From NCBI GenBank assembly GCA_035623075.1, contig DASPUC010000020.1, positions 62,001-126,000 of the forward strand: DNA of 64,000 nucleotides. Direction: 5' to 3'. This document shows, in pieces, positions 35,594 through 44,254 of this stretch. The position numbers and the translations under genes are program-made. The notes below the pieces were generated by a model that did no database searches, was not told the origin of the DNA, and worked only from the letters and a program-made list of their open reading frames with translations. Every line of letters begins with the position of its first letter. Within the stretch, counting starts at the first letter, position 1. The stretch is from Nitrospiraceae bacterium (GTDB lineage Bacteria > Nitrospirota > Nitrospiria > Nitrospirales > Nitrospiraceae).

Positions 35594-37513
35594 ATGAGGC
35601 AACCGGTCCTGAAGATATACTCAGCCATTGCTGGTCGCTACGGCCAGGCGCTGATCGACCATCGAGCACTCCTGGTTCTTGCTACTCAATTCCTTCTTAT
35701 CGTATTGGCCAATTTGACGGCCTTTCTTCTCCGGTTCGACGGCGAGATTCCCGCTCCATATGATCGAAATATGCTGCTCGGATTACCCCTGGTGGTCACC
35801 GTATTTGGGACGGGGCTGTGGGCCTTTGGCATTCAACGAGGGTTATGGCGCTATGTCGGGCTTCATGACCTTGGTCGCATTCTTTGGGCCTCTGTGACAA
35901 GCACTCTCGTGCTCTATGGATTGGTTCACTTCGCTTTCAGATGGACCTCTTATCCTCGATCAGTGATTATCATGACCGGCCTGTTTGTCGGTATGTATCT
36001 GGCGGGAATTCGACTCGCAGTCCGATGGTTTCGTGAATGGCTTCAGGTGTTGAACCCTACGGCTAGGCGCGTGCTTGTGGTGGGAGCAGGGAATGCCGGT
36101 GAACTCCTTATCAGGGACATGCAGAGCGATGCAGAGTCTCGCTATCGGCCAGTCGGTCTCGTTGATGATGATCCTCTGAAGCAACGGATGAGAGTTCACG
36201 GTGTACCGGTGGTTGGTACGATCGCTGATATTCCCGCTTTGACCAGTCGCCTCATCGTGCACGAGATTATTGTGGCGCTGCCTTCTGCCTCGACCATGGT
36301 GAAACAACGCATCCTTGCTGCCTCAGAGGGGTGTAAAGTCCCGATCAAGCTTCTGCCGAACGTGAAACAACTTCTCAGCGACCCAGCCGCGCTTCGACAA
36401 GTCCGACCCATGAGCCTGGAGGATCTGCTCCAACGGGAACCGGTGCAGATGGATCGGCAGGAGTTGCACCCTCTTTTGGAAAGCAAGCGGGTGCTTGTGA
36501 CCGGTGCCGGAGGATCAATAGGCTCCGAGCTCTGCCGTCAGATTGCCCACTACAAACCAGCCTCCTTGGTGCTATTTGAACGGTACGAAAACGGCTTGCA
36601 TGCGCTGGATCTTGAATTGCGCGCACGGTTTCCCTATCTCAACATTGTTCCCGCAGTGGGAGATGTCACGGTGCCTGATCGGGTGTCGGAGGTCTTACGG
36701 CAGACCAATCCGGACCTCGTGTTTCATGCGGCGGCGCACAAGCATGTTCCTCTCATGGAACTGAACCCCAAAGAAGCAGTGCGTAACAATGTGTTCGGAA
36801 CGAAGGTGGTGGTAGAGGCATCGCTGGCTGCCGGGGTCGATCGGTTTGTGTTGATTTCCACGGATAAGGCGGTGAACCCCACCAGCGTCATGGGGGCGAC
36901 GAAACGGATTGCTGAAGAGTTGATTCAGAATCTGAATGAGAGCGGTCGGACAAAGTGCAGCGTCGTTCGTTTCGGAAATGTATTGGGAAGTAACGGAAGT
37001 GTCGTGCCACTCTTCGCAGAACAAATCCGCAAGGGTGGTCCTGTGACAGTGACCCATCCCGATATCAAACGATTTTTCATGACGATTCCCGAAGCAGTGC
37101 AATTGGTCCTGCTGGCGAGTGTGCTCGGACAAGGCGGCGATGTCTTTGTTTTGGACATGGGAGAGCAGATTCGCGTCGCCGATCTGGCGAGGAACATGAT
37201 CGTCCTGTCAGGACTGGTTCCCGATCGGGATGTTCACATTGCCTATACCGGATTGCGTCCTGGAGAAAAATTGTACGAAGAGCTGTTTGAAGAATCGGAA
37301 CAAGTCGAACCCACCGAGCATAGCAAGATTCGGCGGGCGGTGAAGACAGCCCGACTTGGCTCAGATCGGCTCGCGCAATCGCTCAGGGATCTCGAGGAGG
37401 CGCTGAATCACGGTGACGATGAAGAACTAGCTCGCCGTCTCGGCGAGGTAGTCACGACCTATACTCCTCTTCCCTCTCCTCACGCCAAGCCGCCGACTCG
37501 TCAGCCTGCATAG
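35594..37513 (+). CDS. wbpM: Nucleoside-diphosphate sugar 4,6-dehydratase, WbpM/CapD family, membrane-anchored
   Basis: 639 residues, full length for large membrane-bound WbpM-type enzymes. Residues 20 to 140 contain four hydrophobic helices. A first Rossmann-like domain follows (RVLVVGAGNAGELLIRDM) and then the catalytic SDR domain from about residue 299, VLVTGAGGSIGSELCRQI. The active site reads LISTDKAVNPTSVMGATKR, with Met in place of the usual Tyr (SMK type). The enzyme converts UDP-GlcNAc to the 4-keto-6-deoxy sugar. This feeds the WbpV-like reductase and WbpL-like transferase encoded upstream. Confidence 0.88.
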   Translation: MRQPVLKIYSAIAGRYGQALIDHRALLVLATQFLLIVLANLTAFLLRFDGEIPAPYDRNMLLGLPLVVTVFGTGLWAFGIQRGLWRYVGLHDLGRILWASVTSTLVLYGLVHFAFRWTSYPRSVIIMTGLFVGMYLAGIRLAVRWFREWLQVLNPTARRVLVVGAGNAGELLIRDMQSDAESRYRPVGLVDDDPLKQRMRVHGVPVVGTIADIPALTSRLIVHEIIVALPSASTMVKQRILAASEGCKVPIKLLPNVKQLLSDPAALRQVRPMSLEDLLQREPVQMDRQELHPLLESKRVLVTGAGGSIGSELCRQIAHYKPASLVLFERYENGLHALDLELRARFPYLNIVPAVGDVTVPDRVSEVLRQTNPDLVFHAAAHKHVPLMELNPKEAVRNNVFGTKVVVEASLAAGVDRFVLISTDKAVNPTSVMGATKRIAEELIQNLNESGRTKCSVVRFGNVLGSNGSVVPLFAEQIRKGGPVTVTHPDIKRFFMTIPEAVQLVLLASVLGQGGDVFVLDMGEQIRVADLARNMIVLSGLVPDRDVHIAYTGLRPGEKLYEELFEESEQVEPTEHSKIRRAVKTARLGSDRLAQSLRDLEEALNHGDDEELARRLGEVVTTYTPLPSPHAKPPTRQPA

Positions 37514-37715
37514 CGGAACCTTGCTTTCGATGAAGCTGAGAATGTCTGAGACGGAATTTACTCTTGGTGTAGGCGTCGCGATGCTCGAAGGATGAAGCGG
37601 GGGTCACAGGAGAGATGGGGTTCATCAGTCTCAAATTTTTGTATTCAGTGTCCGTCCGAATGGGTAAGATAACACTTGCTTTTCCTGAGATGGACCTAGC
37701 GAATCTTCTCTTGCG
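37514..37715. other. Intergenic gap upstream of kdsC, no confident site
   Basis: 202 bases. TTGTAT near 37640 with TAAGAT 20 bases further on is a weak promoter-like pair with long spacing, so I do not call it. No strong hairpin and no plausible gene are seen. Confidence 0.4.
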
Positions 37716-38270
37716 ATGAAACGATCAGCATCACGTTCTCAAGGCGTCTCGCGAATCAAGCTTGAACGAATCCGGTTGGTTGCCACGGACGTGGATGGTG
37801 TCCTGACCGACGCCGGCATGTACTATGCCGAATCCGGAGATGAGTGGAAGAAATTCAATACACGCGACGGGATGGGGATCAAACTCCTGCAGAAAGCCGG
37901 GCTGATCACTGCCATTGTGACCCAAGAGCGAACCAAGTTGGTTGCTCGCCGTGCGGAAAAACTCGCCATACCCGAAGTTCATCAAGGAGCGATGGATAAG
38001 TTGTCGGTCGTCCGTGAGATGGCGGGCCGCTATGGGGTCACGCTTGAGGAAGTGGCCTACATCGGCGATGACATCAACGATATGGAAACGCTGAAGTCTG
38101 TCGGTTTTTCCGCTTCTCCTGCCGATGGACTCCCCCCGGTCTTGGCCGTCGTCGATTATGTCTGTCGGAAAAAAGGCGGGGAGGGAGCGGTCCGAGAGAT
38201 AGTTGACATGATTCTGGAAGCTCAGGGATCGGGACAAGGGGTTCGAGGCAAGGGGCTAGAGACCAAATGA
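37716..38270 (+). CDS. kdsC: 3-deoxy-D-manno-octulosonate 8-phosphate phosphatase
   Basis: 184 residues, the family length. The HAD nucleophile motif is VATDVDGVLTDAGMYY with Asp25 and Asp27. FNTRDGMGIKLL is the typical KdsC loop, and EVAYIGDDINDMETLKSVG is HAD motif III/IV. The enzyme releases Kdo from Kdo-8-phosphate in LPS precursor synthesis. kdsA, kdsB and kdsD are not in the window. ATGA overlap with the following manC gene. Confidence 0.93.
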   Translation: MKRSASRSQGVSRIKLERIRLVATDVDGVLTDAGMYYAESGDEWKKFNTRDGMGIKLLQKAGLITAIVTQERTKLVARRAEKLAIPEVHQGAMDKLSVVREMAGRYGVTLEEVAYIGDDINDMETLKSVGFSASPADGLPPVLAVVDYVCRKKGGEGAVREIVDMILEAQGSGQGVRGKGLETK

Positions 38271-39778
38271 ATGCGAAGACCAAGAAGACGAAGATTACCG
38301 ATAGCCGCTCGCCTCGTGCCCCTCGCCTCGGGGACCATCTTTACCCCGTGATTATGGCTGGTGGGAGTGGGACGAGATTCTGGCCGCTCAGCCGACACCT
38401 GTTTCCAAAACAACTTCTCCGCATTATTGGAGATGAGACGCTCATCCAACAGACGGTGCGTCGGGTGCTCAACACGGCTGCTGCAGATCGGGTGCTGATC
38501 TCCACCAATCCAGCGCAAGCCGACTCGATTCGCGTCCAGCTGAGCGAATGGAAAGACGCATTGAAAGACAATTTCGTGCTTGAACCGGAAGGCCGCAACA
38601 CAGCTCCGGCCATCGGACTTGTTGCTCTGGAACTCATGCGACGAAATCCGGAAGCCATTATGTTGGTGGTTCCGGCTGATCATGTCGTGAAGGGACAGCA
38701 GGCATTCGACAGGGCTGTGGCGTTTGCCGTGCAACTGGCAGCTCAGGGCTATCTGGCCACGTTCGGCGTCAAGCCGACTCGACCTGAGACTGGATATGGC
38801 TACATCAGACCCAATCGAAAGGTTGATTTAGTAAAGTGGGGGGGGCTAAAGGGACACGCTGTCAAACAGTTCGTGGAAAAGCCCGACACCAAGAAGGCTA
38901 TCCAGTATCTGAAATCCGGTGAATACTATTGGAATAGCGGCATGTTCATCTGGCGCGCGGCGACTATTCTTGACGAGATTCGCCGGCACCAACCGGGGCT
39001 TGCTCGAGGTCTCGATCGTATTCGCCAATTGATCGACGCGGGGGCGACGCGCGCTGCCATCGACGAAGAATATCGAAAACTCACGCCGATTTCGATCGAT
39101 ACCGGCGTCATGGAACGATCATCGAAAGCCGCGGTGGTTCCCGTGGCTTTCCATTGGTCCGATGTCGGGAGTTGGGGCAGTCTCGATGAAGTGGCACCAA
39201 AAAACAAGGCGGGTAATGTAATTGATGGGCGCGTGGTCGATATCGATAGTACCAGATCCATCATCTACGGAGACCGTCGTGTCGTGGCGACGATCGGACT
39301 GACCGACATGGTTGTCGTCGATACTCCCGATGCGACGTTGGTCTGTCCGAAGTCGCGTGCTCAGGATGTGAAGAAGGTCGTCGAAATTTTGAAGCAGCAA
39401 GGAGCTCCCGAGCATCTGGAACACCTCACAGTCTATCGGCCCTGGGGATCCTATACCGTGCTGGAGGAAGGGCCTGGGTACAAGGTCAAACGGGTCACGG
39501 TGAAGCCTGGTGGGAGGCTCTCTCTGCAGTTGCATCACCAACGGAGCGAACATTGGGTAGTAATCTCAGGCACGGCGCGCGTCACGCGAGGCGATGAAGT
39601 GTTTGACCTGCAGGTGGGGCAGAGCACGGGCATTCCTGTCGAAACTCGCCATCGATTGGAAAACCCCGGTCAGGAAACCCTCCACATCATCGAGGTCCAG
39701 GACGGCCCCTATCTGGGCGAGGACGACATCGTCCGGTTCAAAGATGATTACGGCAGGAACGTGAAGCGTGATGGGTGA
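38267..39778 (+). CDS. manC: Bifunctional mannose-1-phosphate guanylyltransferase/mannose-6-phosphate isomerase
   Basis: 503 residues, slightly longer than ManC/AlgA because of a basic N-terminal leader of about 25 residues. The nucleotidyltransferase motif is VIMAGGSGTRFWPLSRHLFPK, with VEKPDTKKAIQYL and YYWNSGMFIWRA further on. The C-terminal cupin (type II isomerase) begins at PWGSYTVLEEGPGYKVKR and contains LQLHHQRSEHWVVISG with its metal-binding histidines. It makes GDP-mannose from fructose-6-phosphate together with the downstream mutase. Confidence 0.94.
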   Translation: MNAKTKKTKITDSRSPRAPRLGDHLYPVIMAGGSGTRFWPLSRHLFPKQLLRIIGDETLIQQTVRRVLNTAAADRVLISTNPAQADSIRVQLSEWKDALKDNFVLEPEGRNTAPAIGLVALELMRRNPEAIMLVVPADHVVKGQQAFDRAVAFAVQLAAQGYLATFGVKPTRPETGYGYIRPNRKVDLVKWGGLKGHAVKQFVEKPDTKKAIQYLKSGEYYWNSGMFIWRAATILDEIRRHQPGLARGLDRIRQLIDAGATRAAIDEEYRKLTPISIDTGVMERSSKAAVVPVAFHWSDVGSWGSLDEVAPKNKAGNVIDGRVVDIDSTRSIIYGDRRVVATIGLTDMVVVDTPDATLVCPKSRAQDVKKVVEILKQQGAPEHLEHLTVYRPWGSYTVLEEGPGYKVKRVTVKPGGRLSLQLHHQRSEHWVVISGTARVTRGDEVFDLQVGQSTGIPVETRHRLENPGQETLHIIEVQDGPYLGEDDIVRFKDDYGRNVKRDG

Positions 39779-39873
39779 TGCGTGATGAGAATTCCGAGCA
39801 GGCGGGAGACGGAAAGACTCCAGTACAAGTGGCATGTGGTGACTGCTCTTCGCGCATGACGCTTCACGCATAA
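39763..39873. repeat. Short GTGATG tandem motif with a distant inverted partner
   Basis: At the end of manC and just after it, the motif GTGATG(C/G)G recurs three times (GCGTGATGGGTGATGCGTGATG region). About 70 bases later, CGCATGACGCTTCACGCAT carries the reverse complement of ATGCGTGA. This could form a long hairpin between manC and the mutase gene, or be one copy of a short dispersed repeat. Confidence 0.4.
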
Positions 39874-39883
39874 CGAGGGAAGA

Positions 39884-41284
39884 ATGGGTCTCTTTCGAGA
39901 ATACGATCTCCGCGGCATTGTCGGCGAGGAATTGACCGAAGAGATGGCCGAACGAATCGGCCGAGGATATTGCACCTATGTGAAAGATCGAGGGATCAAA
40001 ACCATTTCGGTCGGACGAGACGGTCGGCTCAGCTCACCGGGATTGCACAAAGCCTTGGTCCGAGGACTGCTTGAAGGCGGGATCAACGTTATCGATATCG
40101 GAATTTGTCCATCTCCGCTGGTGTATTTTTCATTGTTTATGCTTCCGGTCGACGGCGGCATCATGATCACCGGAAGCCACAATGCGGCCGAGTACAACGG
40201 GTTTAAAGTCTGTGTGGGGAAGGAAGCCATTCATGGCGAGGAGATTCAAACGTTCCGACAGGTCGTCGAGACGGGACAATATGTTTCGGGGGCGGGACGT
40301 CTCTCAGAACATCCAATTATTCCGGACTATCTTGCCTACATTAAGAAGAGTTTTGACGGGCTGAAAGCCGACCGGCTTCATGTGGTCATCGACTGCGGGA
40401 ATGGTGCCGCCGCGTTGGTCGCGAAACAATCACTGGAACTTTTGGGGTGCCGAGTCACAGGGCTCCATTGCGACCTGGATGGCCGCTTCCCGAACCATCA
40501 TCCCGATCCGACCGTGCTGGAGAATCTTGAGGACCTTGTGCGTGCGGTGAAGGGGCACAAGGCAGATGTCGGCATCGGATACGACGGGGATGCGGATCGG
40601 ATCGGCGCGATCGATGAACAGGGTCAAGTCCTCTGGGGCGATCGGCTGATGGTCATCTATTCGCGAGACATTCTTGCGACGAAGCCGGGTAGTACGATCA
40701 TTTCAGAAGTCAAAGCCTCGCAGAGTCTCTACGATGATATTGCCAAGCACGGTGGCAGGCCGGTCATGTGGAAAACCGGGCATTCCTTGATCAAGTCAAA
40801 AATGAAGAGCGAGCGGGCCGTGCTGGCTGGTGAAATGTCAGGACACATGTTCTTTGCCGATCGCTACTTCGGCTATGACGATGCGATTTATGCCTCCTGC
40901 AGACTCGTTGAGATCCTTGCGAAGGTCAAACGGCCCCTCTCTACGTTAGTCTCTGATCTCCCACGCACTTCCGTCACTCCGGAGATTCGTGTGGATACGC
41001 CCGATGCGGTCAAATTCGATCTAGTGAAACAGGTTCAGCAGCGCTTCGCGGATTATTGGCGAAACCGCCAGGTCCTCGGTCCAACCAAGCTCATGCTAAG
41101 GGACGTCGTCACTATCGATGGAGTCCGGGCCGTCTTTGACGAGGGGTGGGGTCTCATCCGTGCCTCAAATACGCAACCAGCGCTGGTCTTACGGTTCGAA
41201 GCCACATCTGCCCAGCATCTTGAAGCCATCCGCGCCGTTGTTGAAGGGGAGCTTACGATGGCGAAACGGGCCCTCGGACATTAG
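39884..41284 (+). CDS. algC: Phosphomannomutase/phosphoglucomutase (AlgC/ManB type)
   Basis: 466 residues, the usual length. FREYDLRGIVGEELTEEMAE opens the protein. The phosphoserine loop is MITGSHNAAEYNGFK with Ser98. The metal site is IGYDGDADRIGAIDE and the sugar-binding loop is VLAGEMSGHMFFADRYFG. It interconverts mannose-6- and mannose-1-phosphate, and probably the glucose forms as well. It lies next to manC, so GDP-mannose supply is encoded as a unit. GAGGGAAGA precedes the ATG. Confidence 0.93.
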   Translation: MGLFREYDLRGIVGEELTEEMAERIGRGYCTYVKDRGIKTISVGRDGRLSSPGLHKALVRGLLEGGINVIDIGICPSPLVYFSLFMLPVDGGIMITGSHNAAEYNGFKVCVGKEAIHGEEIQTFRQVVETGQYVSGAGRLSEHPIIPDYLAYIKKSFDGLKADRLHVVIDCGNGAAALVAKQSLELLGCRVTGLHCDLDGRFPNHHPDPTVLENLEDLVRAVKGHKADVGIGYDGDADRIGAIDEQGQVLWGDRLMVIYSRDILATKPGSTIISEVKASQSLYDDIAKHGGRPVMWKTGHSLIKSKMKSERAVLAGEMSGHMFFADRYFGYDDAIYASCRLVEILAKVKRPLSTLVSDLPRTSVTPEIRVDTPDAVKFDLVKQVQQRFADYWRNRQVLGPTKLMLRDVVTIDGVRAVFDEGWGLIRASNTQPALVLRFEATSAQHLEAIRAVVEGELTMAKRALGH

Positions 41285-41303
41285 ACTTCCGTCCTTCCTC
41301 TTG

Positions 41304-42095
41304 ATGCGACGAGTTCTCGCCCGATTCCTGTTACTGGCATCCTTCTTTTCATGTTCACTCACCTTTGTTGGGACCTTTCTTGCACAGGACGCATCCGGTG
41401 ATGGAATACGATCATTCCAGGTCGGCGAACGGCTGACCTATGAAATTACATGGCTGAACATTCTGGCGGGCATTGCGGTGATGGAAGTTGGAGATGCAGG
41501 AATGACGGGAGATCGTCCGTTGGCCAAACTTGTGACGACCGCTCAGTCGAGCCCCATGCTCACGAAATTCTATCCGGTTGATAATCGGGTGGAGTCCTTG
41601 GTCGATCCCACGACGTTGCAGTCCGACCGGCTGACGTTCCGGCGTCGAGAAGGCAAACGAAAGAACAATTTCGAATACACCTTTCATCATCGAGACGGAA
41701 CCGTGACCGTTACCAAAGATGGAGTGACCGAAACCTTGGCGATCCCTCCTGATACATTGGACATCATCTCCTGTCTCTATCACGTACGGAATGCCTTGCC
41801 TCTGAAACCAGGCTCTTCTCTGGCGATGAATGTCCACCATGACAAGAAAAACTATCAATTGAACGTTCGTGTGGAAGAGGTGGAAAGCATTGAAGGTTCC
41901 TGGGGGAAAACCGAGACGGCACGAGTACTCGTGATCATGCCCTTCCAAGGGATCTTTCTCAACCAGGGGAACATCAAGGTTTGGTTTACCACCGACGACC
42001 GTAAAATCCCCCTCAGAATGAAAGCAAAGGTCATTATCGGATCGGTTGTGGCGGATCTTGTGGGGGGGATTCCAGGACTCGTCTATCCCAGATGA
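41304..42095 (+). CDS. Exported DUF3108 protein
   Basis: 263 residues from the ATG that gives a proper signal peptide (MRRVLARFLLLASFFSCSLTF). A longer frame reaching 62 residues further up lies inside the mutase gene and is not credible. The mature part begins FQVGERLTYEITWLNILAGI, the opening of DUF3108, and ends with GNIKVWFTTDDRKIPLRMKAK and IIGSVVADL. DUF3108 proteins are periplasmic or outer-membrane beta-rich proteins of unknown function. A short hairpin follows the stop. Confidence 0.85.
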   Translation: MRRVLARFLLLASFFSCSLTFVGTFLAQDASGDGIRSFQVGERLTYEITWLNILAGIAVMEVGDAGMTGDRPLAKLVTTAQSSPMLTKFYPVDNRVESLVDPTTLQSDRLTFRRREGKRKNNFEYTFHHRDGTVTVTKDGVTETLAIPPDTLDIISCLYHVRNALPLKPGSSLAMNVHHDKKNYQLNVRVEEVESIEGSWGKTETARVLVIMPFQGIFLNQGNIKVWFTTDDRKIPLRMKAKVIIGSVVADLVGGIPGLVYPR

Positions 42096-42097
42096 AA

Positions 42098-42120
42098 GAG
42101 CGGAACATTCATTGCCGCTC
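42098..42120 (+). terminator. Short hairpin after the DUF3108 gene
   Basis: GAGCGG and CCGCTC form a 6-bp stem with an 11-base loop three bases after the stop. No T-run follows, so it is at best a weak terminator. It overlaps the -35 element of the downstream promoter. Confidence 0.4.
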
Positions 42121-42140
42121 CATTCGAGAGACGTTATAAT
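42112..42140 (+). promoter_or_regulatory. Sigma70-like promoter for fbp
   Basis: TTGCCG at 42112 to 42117 and a perfect TATAAT at 42135 to 42140 are separated by 17 bases. The predicted leader is about 92 bases and contains a small hairpin, GGCGG-gtat-CCGCC, at 42163 to 42176. Confidence 0.6.
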
Positions 42141-42238
42141 GAGGCGAGCCATCATGGCAAGAGGCGGGTATCCGCCGTCTGATTAATACGATTAATTCCT
42201 CGACCGGATCAGCGCCCGGCGCACACGAGATCGTTTGT

Positions 42239-43243
42239 ATGGTGCCCCCTTCCTTGACCCTTGATCAGTTTCTCTGCACGCATAGACCCGCGCCTTCAGC
42301 TGATGCATGGTCGTTGAGACATCTCTTCGCCTCCATAGGGCTGGCGGGGAAACGTTTGGCACAGGACCTCCGGCGAGCCGGTCTTCTGAATATTCTCGGA
42401 ACCACCGGTGAAACCAATGTACAGGGGGAGGCCGTTAAGAAGCTTGATCAAATCGCGAACGATACCTTTGTTGAGAGCTTTCAGCAGAGCAAGGTTGTCT
42501 GTGCGTTGGGATCGGAGGAGATGGAAAAACCCCTCCTCATGCCGGAGCATTGGCCGAACGGACCGTACGTTGTATTGATCGATCCGTTAGACGGCTCCTC
42601 GAACACAGATGTCAACATGCCGCTCGGTTCAATCTTCTCCATCCTGACGTGCCGCCGCAAAGACCAGCCTCCCAGCGGAGACGATCTCGTGCGAAAGGGT
42701 ACGGAACAGATCGCTGCCGGCTACCTGTGCTATGGTCCCAGCACGATGCTGGTATTGACGATCGGGCAGGGTGTCGTGGGGTTTACGCTTGAGCCGGAGA
42801 CGGGAGACTATCTGTTGTCGCACAAATCGATCAGGATCCCGACGAGAGGGAAGGTCTATGCGGCGAATGAAGGGAATTATCTGAAATGGACGAGTGGGAT
42901 GAAGCAGTATATCGACCGACTGAAAGTACGGGATAAGACCGCTGGGCGCCCCTACAGTGGGCGCTATTCCGGGTGTATGGTCGCGGATATTCATCGTCTG
43001 TTGCTGAACGGAGGGGTCTATCTCTACCCGGGAGAGATCGATAAGCCAGAGGGAAAGCTACGGTTATTGTATGAGGCGAATCCACTGGCGATGGTGGTCG
43101 AACAGGCAGGGGGCGCAGCCAGCACCGGCACCATGCGTATCATGGATGTTGAGGCCAAGATGCTCCATCAGCGGGTCCCGTTGATCATCGGAAGTGTCGA
43201 GGATGTGCAAGAAGCCGAAGCCTGTATTCAAGGAAGGGCGTAG
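42239..43243 (+). CDS. fbp: Fructose-1,6-bisphosphatase, class I
   Basis: 334 residues, the family length. GETNVQGEAVKKLDQIAND, VCALGSEEMEKPL and the metal-binding VLIDPLDGSSNTDVNMPLGS are followed by GRYSGCMVADIHRLLLNGG and LRLLYEANPLAMVVEQAGG. The enzyme hydrolyses fructose-1,6-bisphosphate, the committed step of gluconeogenesis, which also supplies fructose-6-phosphate for the mannose and Kdo pathways encoded upstream. It has its own promoter-like sequence. The aldolase gene follows 38 bases later. Confidence 0.94.
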   Translation: MVPPSLTLDQFLCTHRPAPSADAWSLRHLFASIGLAGKRLAQDLRRAGLLNILGTTGETNVQGEAVKKLDQIANDTFVESFQQSKVVCALGSEEMEKPLLMPEHWPNGPYVVLIDPLDGSSNTDVNMPLGSIFSILTCRRKDQPPSGDDLVRKGTEQIAAGYLCYGPSTMLVLTIGQGVVGFTLEPETGDYLLSHKSIRIPTRGKVYAANEGNYLKWTSGMKQYIDRLKVRDKTAGRPYSGRYSGCMVADIHRLLLNGGVYLYPGEIDKPEGKLRLLYEANPLAMVVEQAGGAASTGTMRIMDVEAKMLHQRVPLIIGSVEDVQEAEACIQGRA

Positions 43244-43281
43244 ATTACAGATGGGGGTATGAGCGGTTGTGGACGAATCAC

Positions 43282-44212
43282 ATGACTGATCGAGTTCAAG
43301 AAATTCTGAGTTGGTATAGCAGCGACAATGCAGGGACCAAAACCAACATCGCGCGTCTACTGAGGTCAGGCAGGCTGACTGGGACCGGGAAACTGGTCAT
43401 TTTGCCGGTGGATCAAGGGTTTGAGCATGGCCCGGCGAGAAGTTTTGCGCCAAACCCGCCGGGCTATAATCCGCACTATCATTTTCAATTGGCGATCGAT
43501 GCCGGATGCAATGCCTACGCCGCGCCGCTCGGATTTCTTGAGGCCGGGGCGGCGGAGTTTGCAGGACGGATTCCCCTGATTCTCAAGCTGAACAACCATG
43601 ACGTCCTTCACGACGACAAGGATCCGTTGCCGTCGGTTACCGGAAGCGTAGGCGAGGCGCTCAGGCTCGGCTGTTCGGTCGTGGGGTTCACGATCTATCC
43701 AGGCTCAGCTCATTGCAATGCCATGTATGAGCAGTTGCGAGCCATCGCCGAAGAGGCCAAAGCCAGCGGGCTGGCCGTGGTCGTGTGGTCGTATCCACGC
43801 GGTTCGGCATTGAGCAAGGAAGGGGAGACAGCGATGGATGTGGTTGCCTATGCCGCGCAGATTGCCGCTCAACTGGGTGCCCATTTCATCAAGGTGAAGC
43901 TTCCTACGGCACATCTTGAACAGGCCGCGGCGAAAAAAGTGTATGAGACGACGCAAATCCCGATCAAAACCCTCGCGGAGCGGGTCGAGCATGTGGTCCA
44001 AAGCGTCTTCGACGGGCGGCGGATTGTCATCTTCTCCGGAGGGGCGAAGAGCGAAGATCGAAGATCAGAACGTGTTCGAGGAGGCTCGCGCCATCCGTGC
44101 CGGTGGAGGGTTTGGTTCCATCATCGGGCGAAACTCGTTCCAGCGGCCTAAAGCCGAGGCACTTAAATTTCTTCAGACTATTATGGGGATCTATGCCGGC
44201 GAGATTCAGTGA
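43282..44212 (+). pseudogene. fbaB: Class I fructose-bisphosphate aldolase (DhnA/FbaB type), frameshifted by a 7-bp duplication
   Basis: The first 259 codons read as a normal archaeal-type class I aldolase (LVILPVDQGFEHGPARSF, AAPLGFLEAGAAEF, HFIKVKLPTAHL with the likely Schiff-base lysine, RIVIFSGGAK). At 44052 to 44065 the heptamer CGAAGAT is present twice in tandem. This shifts the frame and ends the protein at 44151 with 30 unrelated residues. Deleting one copy restores SEDQNVFEEARAIRAGGGFG and SIIGRNSFQRPKAEAL up to the stop at 44210, giving 307 residues. As read, the phosphate-binding end of the TIM barrel is lost. The start is the ATG; a TTG five codons earlier is also open. Confidence 0.9.
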
Positions 44213-44254
44213 TGTTCGGGCGAGATAATCGTTTGCTCAGGATGTAGAGTACCA

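Noticed and set aside
41412-42155. A 247-codon minus-strand frame opposite the DUF3108 gene
   Set aside because: The plus-strand product has a signal peptide and family features; the antisense product has none.
43916-44212. A separate small gene overlapping the aldolase end
   Set aside because: Its last 48 codons are the aldolase C-terminus displaced by the 7-bp duplication, so it is not an independent gene.
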